Assembly (NCBI GenBank): GCA_025996835.1 | Contig: BNTU01000148.1 | Location: forward strand, 1 to 6,160 | Length of the DNA: 6,160 nucleotides | Source of the DNA: Bacteroidia bacterium | GTDB lineage: Bacteria > Bacteroidota > Bacteroidia > Bacteroidales > Azobacteroidaceae | Reading direction: 5' to 3' | In this document: piece after piece, positions 1-4,277 of the stretch | Layout of the letters: every line of letters begins with the position of its first letter | How positions within the stretch are numbered: the stretch's first letter is position 1 | Made by a program: the position numbers and the translations under genes | The notes under the pieces: generated by a model | What the model saw: the letters and a program-made list of their open reading frames with translations, nothing else | The model's database searches: none | What the model was told of the DNA's origin: nothing

Positions 1-515
1 TGAAAGTGTCGTTGATGGAGCATCTGTTAAGTGCATATACCAATTATCCTCTTTCAACAATGTCAGCACTTGGGAAAGCGATGTTGAAACAAATCCTTGC
101 TTTCGATGCGAAAGGCTTTACAAATAACATGCGTATCATGTTTGCCGACGTTCCTTACACTTTAAAGCCATCCAAGGCGAAAAACCCAGCCAAAGCGGAA
201 GCAAAAAATTTGGCAAATGAAGCCCTTTATCACATCATCTTTCAACTGTGGATGACCATGCTGGGCTTCAATATTCAGAGCGAAAAGATGACCAACCGGG
301 GACGTATAGACGCCGTGCTGCAGCAAGAGGGAGTGGCAATAGTGGTAGAGTTGAAATACCATGCCACCACGGAATTGGAAACTTTGCTCAACCAAGCCAT
401 CGCGCAAATCCGCGAGAAGCGGTATTATGAGCCGTTTCTTGACCGGAAAGTCATTTTGATGGGCATTGCATTCAGTGGAAAAGATGTTGGTTGCAGGATA
501 GAACAAATTGTCTGA
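1..515 (+). CDS. PD-(D/E)XK nuclease-domain protein, C-terminal part (5' end outside window)
   Basis: The reading frame is open to the left edge, so the GTG at 6 and ATG at 15 are probably internal codons and about 170 residues of a longer protein are seen. The sequence resembles the C-terminal nuclease domain (PDDEXK_9, formerly DUF1703) that in Bacteroidales follows an AAA-ATPase-like domain. Numbering from the GTG, the early stretch EHLLSAYTNYP matches the linker before the nuclease domain. Next comes a helix with Glu72 (NEALYHIIF), then the core GRID (Asp102), the strand VVELKY (Glu115-x-Lys117), and a QIREKRY helix (Gln134) that fits the family's conserved QIxEKxY. These are the expected metal-binding and catalytic positions, so the domain looks intact. 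An Ala/Lys-rich stretch (residues 54-71) seems longer than usual for the family. The biological role of these proteins is largely unknown, and nuclease activity is inferred from fold and motif only. The gene ends 74 bases before the glycosidase gene and has no evident functional link to it. Confidence 0.85.
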   Translation, partial: KVSLMEHLLSAYTNYPLSTMSALGKAMLKQILAFDAKGFTNNMRIMFADVPYTLKPSKAKNPAKAEAKNLANEALYHIIFQLWMTMLGFNIQSEKMTNRGRIDAVLQQEGVAIVVELKYHATTELETLLNQAIAQIREKRYYEPFLDRKVILMGIAFSGKDVGCRIEQIV

Positions 516-589
516 ACCTGGATTTTCACAAGATTAAAAGATTAGCAAGATAAGAAATTAAAAATATTAAAAATAAAATTATTAAAGAA
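516..589 (+). promoter_or_regulatory. A/T-rich intergenic leader before the lipoprotein glycosidase gene
   Basis: This 74-base gap is dominated by ATTAAA-like words, and the last 30 bases are almost all A and T. No GGAGG-like Shine-Dalgarno sequence precedes the ATG at 590. Instead ATTAAAGAA abuts the start, which fits the A-rich, Shine-Dalgarno-independent initiation regions known in Bacteroidota. I looked for the Bacteroidetes promoter pattern (TTTG, then TAnnTTTG about 20 bases on) and did not find a convincing match. A promoter in this gap is therefore inferred only from position. Read-through from the upstream gene is also possible, because no terminator hairpin was seen. Confidence 0.35.
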
Positions 590-1579
590 ATGAAAAAAAG
601 TTATTGTTTATTAGCAGTTTCACTGCTTGTGTTATCGGTGTTCACTCTGTCGTCTTGTCGGGCAGATATAAAATGGACTAAATATGAGAACAATCCTGTT
701 CTCGGCGGCGCGGACCTTGGCACGTGTTTCGATATCGCGATGCTGCAAGAGGACGGCAAATACAAGATGTGGTTCTCGTGGCGACCAAGAAAGTCGCTCG
801 CCTACACCGAAAGCAAGGACGGAATTAATTGGTCTGAGCCTACAATCGTTCTCGCTCCCAATCCCGACTCAGGTTGGGAAAATGAAATCAATCGCCCCAC
901 TGTTATTAAGCGGGACGGTGTGTATCATCTTTGGTACACCGGTCAGGTTTGGTACAACGATTGGGCGAAAAGCGGCTCGTGGATTGGTTATGCAACGAGT
1001 ACCGACGGCATTCACTTTGAAAGAAAATCGGACAAACCCGTTTTAGTGCCGGAAAAAGGCTGGGAAAAAGAACATGCCGTGATGTGTCCGAACGTCGAAT
1101 GGGATGCCGATACCAAACTTTTCACGATGTGGTACTCCGGCGGGGAGATATACGAACCGAACGCTATCGGCTACGCAACAAGCCCGGATGGTCTTGTGTG
1201 GACGAAATACAAAAATAATCCCATCTTTTCATGTGATAAAAACACAGAGTGGGAGCATCATAAAGTTGCCGGCGGGCATGTTTTCAAACACAACGATTGG
1301 TACTTAATGTTCTACATAGGTTACGAAAACGAGCATCTTGCCCGTATCGGCATTGCCCGGTCGAAGGACGGCATTACGAATTGGGAACGACTACCGACGA
1401 ATCCGATTATTTCGCCAACCCCAGACGGATGGGACGCTGAGGCGTGCTATAAACCGTTCGTCATTTACGATAAGGCAGAGAAAAAATGGCGGCTGTGGTA
1501 CAACGGTCGCACCGGAAATCTGGAGCGAATCGGACTTGTTTTTCTTGACGGAGAGGACTTGGGCTTTCCTAAAAATTAA
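590..1579 (+). CDS. Predicted lipoprotein glycosidase, five-bladed beta-propeller (GH43/GH130-like)
   Basis: The 329-residue product starts with a Lys-Lys n-region, a hydrophobic core and the lipobox LSSC (residues 20-23), so Cys23 should be lipidated and the protein anchored in the envelope. The rest is built of repeated propeller blades. Each has a W-Y/F strand motif (MWFSW 60-64, LWYTG 114-118, MWYSGG 180-185, MFYIGY 240-245, LWYNGR 302-307), and most are followed by a G-Y/I-A-x-S-x-D-G-x-x-W turn (around 70-81, 133-143, 193-204, 253-265). This pattern is typical of five-bladed propeller glycosidases such as GH43, GH32/68, GH117 and GH130. Candidate catalytic acids include Asp48, Glu99, Glu187 and Glu284, but they cannot be assigned by eye. 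The substrate is unknown. The GH127 gene 24 bases downstream suggests an arabinose-containing or pectic glycan. Length is about right for one propeller with no extra module. The last two residues and the stop codon lie inside a tandem AAAAATT repeat. Fold is fairly sure; family and substrate are not. Confidence 0.8.
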   Translation: MKKSYCLLAVSLLVLSVFTLSSCRADIKWTKYENNPVLGGADLGTCFDIAMLQEDGKYKMWFSWRPRKSLAYTESKDGINWSEPTIVLAPNPDSGWENEINRPTVIKRDGVYHLWYTGQVWYNDWAKSGSWIGYATSTDGIHFERKSDKPVLVPEKGWEKEHAVMCPNVEWDADTKLFTMWYSGGEIYEPNAIGYATSPDGLVWTKYKNNPIFSCDKNTEWEHHKVAGGHVFKHNDWYLMFYIGYENEHLARIGIARSKDGITNWERLPTNPIISPTPDGWDAEACYKPFVIYDKAEKKWRLWYNGRTGNLERIGLVFLDGEDLGFPKN

Positions 1580-1606
1580 AAATTAAAAATTAAAGAATTA
1601 AAAATG
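1571..1606 (+). repeat. Tandem AAAAATT heptamer array at the gene junction
   Basis: Three exact head-to-tail copies of AAAAATT (1571-1577, 1578-1584, 1585-1591) are followed by a variant AAAGAATT (1592-1599) and a final AAAAATG whose last three bases are the start codon of the GH127 gene. The array supplies the last two codons (Lys, Asn) and the stop codon of the propeller gene, the whole 24-base spacer, and the A-rich initiation region of the next gene. Copy-number change here would alter the spacing between the two genes. The repeat itself is read directly; any effect is inference. Confidence 0.8.
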
Positions 1607-3595
1607 AAAAATATCATCATTCTATTCTTGTTGACATTGTATTGTCTTACAGGATTTTCGCAAGCGAAAGGCAGCGGTTATCCCATCAACCCCGTACCGT
1701 TTACGTCGGTAAAAGTGACCGACCAATTCTGGGGACAACGCTTAGACGCCAGTCGCGAAGTAACTATCCCTTTGGCATTCGGCAAATGTGAAGAAACGGG
1801 GCGGTATGAAAATTTCTACAAGGCAGCCCATCCAAGCCCCGACTATAAAGTGGGAGGATTTTCTTTTGATGATACGGATGTCTATAAAACCATCGAAGGT
1901 GCTTCTTATTCCATGCAAACATGGCCGGATAAGAAATTGGTGCGATACATCGACAGTGTGCTCGCCATAGTCGCCGCCGCACAGGAACCGGATGGCTATC
2001 TTTTTACCGCCCGAACGATGAATCCGCAACATCCGCACGATTGGGTAGGCCACGAGCGCTGGGCAAAAGTGGAAGAATACAGCCACGAATTTTATAATCT
2101 GGGACATTTGCTGGAAAGTGCCATCGCTCACTATCAGGCAACCGGCAAAAGGAATTTTTTGGATATAGCCATCCGCTATGCTGACTGTGTAGAACGGTCA
2201 ATCGGCGATAAACCGGGACAGGTGGCGCGTGTGCCCGGTCATCAGATTGCAGAAATGGGATTAGCTAAATTGTATGTCGTAACGGGCGAAAAGAAATACC
2301 TTGATTTGGCAAAATATTTCTTGGACAAACGGGGTTACACTGCCCGAAAAGGCGACGCCTTCACCAGACAAATGCATAAACCCATTTTGGAACAGGACGA
2401 AGCCGTTGGTCATGCCGTACGCGCCGTTTATATGTATTCGGGAATTGCCGACGTGGCAGCGCTCACGGGCGATGCGGCTTACATCCACGCCATCGACCGC
2501 CTTTGGGACAATGTGGTGTCGAAAAAACTCTACATCACCGGTGGCATAGGTGCCCGTCATCAACACGAATCATTTGGCGATAACTACGAATTGCCCAATC
2601 TGACGGCTTACAACGAGACTTGTGCAGCCATTGCCAATGTCTATTGGAACTACCGCCTGTTTCTGTTGCACGGCGAAGCCAAATATTTCGACGTGCTGGA
2701 ACGCACCTTGTATAACGGTTTGATTTCCGGTGTTTCGCTGGATGGCGGAACATTTTTCTATCCCAATCCATTGGAGTCGGATAGCAAATTCAAATTTAAT
2801 CGTGGAAGTACACTCGTCCGCCAGCCGTGGTTTGACAGCTCCTGCTGCCCGTCGAATGTCAGCCGTTTTATCCCTTCCCTGCCGGGTTATGTGTATGCTG
2901 TCAAAAACAATGACCTCTATGTAAACCTGTTTATGGGCAATGATGCCGTATTGGATGTGGAAGGTAAAAAAGTAGCAGTAAGCCAATCGACCGATTATCC
3001 ATGGACAGGCGACATTAGTATTAAAGTGTCACCGCGTTCAAAACAGCAATTTACATTGAAAGTGCGCGTACCGGGTTGGGTGCAGGGAGAAGTCGTTCCC
3101 AGCGATTTGTACAGTTATGCCGACGGCAAAAAGTTGAATTATGCGGTAACAGTGAACGGCGCCAAGGTGGACAGCCGGTTAGAGAAGGGATATTTTGCGA
3201 TTTCCCGTCAATGGAAAAAAGACGACGTGGTGGAAGTGCATTTCGACATGGAGCCGCGCGTAGTGAAAGCCAACGACAAAGTGGAAGCCGACCGCGGCAA
3301 AATATCTATCGAACGCGGTCCCATTGTTTATTGTGCCGAATGGGCGGATAATGATTTTGATATTTTCAATGTCATGATAAATCAAAAGCCTGAAATCAGG
3401 GTGGAAACCAAGCCGGATTTACTGAAGGGTATTCATCAGTTAAAAACAACTGCGCAGTTAGTAGCCCAAAATGAAACGGGACGTTTACAAGTGAAAGATG
3501 TAACACTGTCATTGATACCCTATTACGCATGGAATCACCGTGGCAGTGGTAAGATGGCAGTTTGGCTATTGCAAAATTTGAATGGACTAAATTGA
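1604..3595 (+). CDS. Secreted GH127 glycoside hydrolase (beta-L-arabinofuranosidase type)
   Basis: The 663-residue product matches the full length of family GH127 (PF07944, formerly DUF1680). Residues 1-20 form a Sec signal peptide with a likely cut after GFSQ; Cys14 is not in a lipobox, so a soluble periplasmic or exported enzyme is expected. Residues about 35-430 form the (alpha/alpha)6-barrel catalytic part, beginning with VKVTDQFW. The rest are beta-sandwich domains, with RVPGW at 488-492 and the ERGPIVYC stretch at 570-577. The zinc-thiolate site described for Bifidobacterium longum HypBA1 (Glu338, Cys340, Cys417, Cys418, acid/base Glu322) is present: HESFGDNYE carries Glu322, YNETC carries Glu338 and Cys340, and SSCCPSN carries Cys414 and Cys415. 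Catalysis by a cysteine nucleophile with retention is therefore expected. Known GH127 activities are release of beta-L-arabinofuranose from arabino-oligosaccharides and, in a Bacteroides relative, removal of aceric acid from rhamnogalacturonan II, so the exact substrate is open. It is probably co-transcribed with the upstream lipoprotein glycosidase, 24 bases away. Confidence 0.93.
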   Translation: MKNIIILFLLTLYCLTGFSQAKGSGYPINPVPFTSVKVTDQFWGQRLDASREVTIPLAFGKCEETGRYENFYKAAHPSPDYKVGGFSFDDTDVYKTIEGASYSMQTWPDKKLVRYIDSVLAIVAAAQEPDGYLFTARTMNPQHPHDWVGHERWAKVEEYSHEFYNLGHLLESAIAHYQATGKRNFLDIAIRYADCVERSIGDKPGQVARVPGHQIAEMGLAKLYVVTGEKKYLDLAKYFLDKRGYTARKGDAFTRQMHKPILEQDEAVGHAVRAVYMYSGIADVAALTGDAAYIHAIDRLWDNVVSKKLYITGGIGARHQHESFGDNYELPNLTAYNETCAAIANVYWNYRLFLLHGEAKYFDVLERTLYNGLISGVSLDGGTFFYPNPLESDSKFKFNRGSTLVRQPWFDSSCCPSNVSRFIPSLPGYVYAVKNNDLYVNLFMGNDAVLDVEGKKVAVSQSTDYPWTGDISIKVSPRSKQQFTLKVRVPGWVQGEVVPSDLYSYADGKKLNYAVTVNGAKVDSRLEKGYFAISRQWKKDDVVEVHFDMEPRVVKANDKVEADRGKISIERGPIVYCAEWADNDFDIFNVMINQKPEIRVETKPDLLKGIHQLKTTAQLVAQNETGRLQVKDVTLSLIPYYAWNHRGSGKMAVWLLQNLNGLN

Positions 3596-3598
3596 GTT

Positions 3599-3635
3599 AA
3601 GTTATAAAAGATCAAGTTATGAACGATAAAGTTAT
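3599..3635 (+). repeat. Three AAGTTAT words at 15-base spacing
   Basis: AAGTTAT occurs at 3599-3605, 3614-3620 and 3629-3635, exactly 15 bases apart, in the gap just after the GH127 stop codon. The third copy overlaps the first codons that resemble the isomerase family. The bases between copies differ, so this is a phased short word and not a perfect tandem repeat. A short ORF of nine codons starts at the ATG at 3619 and stops at 3646. The function is unknown. It may be chance in A/T-rich DNA or a remnant of the event that removed the start of the downstream gene. Confidence 0.5.
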
Positions 3636-4243
3636 CGTTACCATTTAGGTGCAGCAGACCTCTGGAATGGCATGATTACCAGTACGGAGGATAATTTCAT
3701 CAATAAAGTGGCTACCACCCTCAAAAACGAGCAATTATTTGTGCCCAACATTGCAGTGGACGGTGCGTATGTCATGCACACGGGCAATGAAAACCCCGCT
3801 AAACTTCGCGCTTTGCAAGACCGTTATATGCAAATCGCCAAACTATGGGGAGTCGGTTTTGTCCGCTTCGATGCGGGACCTCCAATGCAAAAAGATCGCA
3901 AAGATGAGGATGGATGGACGAATCAGGAGTTCGATTTTATAGTGAAGCGCTACAAGGAACTAGCGCAATATGCACACGACAATGGCTTCAAAGTGGGAGC
4001 AGAGGTGCATTTTGGACCCGCACGGTGCTGGACACACATATTCCATGGGATTGCTGCGAGGACATCAACCTGCCCAAACGCTTGGCTGTCTTGCGCGATG
4101 TAGGATATACCGGCTATTACAGCATCGAACAACATTCTGCTCAAAATGAATACAATCTGGTGGAAGCGCAACTCGGCAAGGTGAGAGCCGTACTTACCTC
4201 ATGGAACAATGGAGGCAGCGGCGAACTGTATCCAAAGAGATAA
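3630..4243 (+). pseudogene. Broken sugar isomerase/epimerase-like TIM-barrel gene
   Basis: Two reading frames carry parts of one xylose-isomerase-like TIM-barrel protein (AP_endonuc_2 / sugar phosphate isomerase-epimerase family, PF01261). The first frame reads from about 3630, just after an in-frame TAA at 3627, as YRYHLGAADLWNGM and on through FVPNIAVDGAYV, VGFVRFDAG and VGAEVHFGP (to about 4019). The second frame reads on from about 4031 as THIPWDCCED, LRDVGYTGYYSIEQHSAQNE and KVRAVLTSWNNGGSGE to the TAA at 4241. Homology starts before the first ATG (3672), so the start and the first part of the barrel are missing. About 50-80 residues usually found between the EVHFGP strand and the THIPWD motif are also absent, and the frame shifts at the join (about 4020-4034). 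Both halves are otherwise free of stops, so the damage is recent or a sequence error. It lies 35 bases after the GH127 gene on the same strand and probably once belonged to that operon, acting on a released sugar. Exact substrate is unknown. Confidence 0.82.
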
Positions 4244-4277
4244 AGGATGCAACAAGGACAACCTTAAGTTTGCCCTG

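Noticed and set aside
6..17. GTG at 6 or ATG at 15 as the true start of the first gene.
   Set aside because: The frame is open to the window edge and the residues right after these codons match the interior of the family, so the gene begins outside the window.
162..506. Minus-strand ORF of 114 codons across the nuclease-domain gene.
   Set aside because: The plus strand encodes a recognisable domain with its catalytic residues here. The antisense product has no family resemblance.
516..589. Bacteroidetes sigma-type promoter (TTTG, then TAnnTTTG) before the lipoprotein gene.
   Set aside because: Neither box was found at suitable spacing; the A/T-rich sequence alone does not identify a promoter.
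4255..4276. Imperfect inverted repeat in the 34-base gap between the convergent genes, centred on CTTAAG, considered as a two-way terminator.
   Set aside because: The stem has two mismatches near its middle, the loop is only about four bases, and neither side has a proper T-run after the stem. It is too weak to call a terminator.
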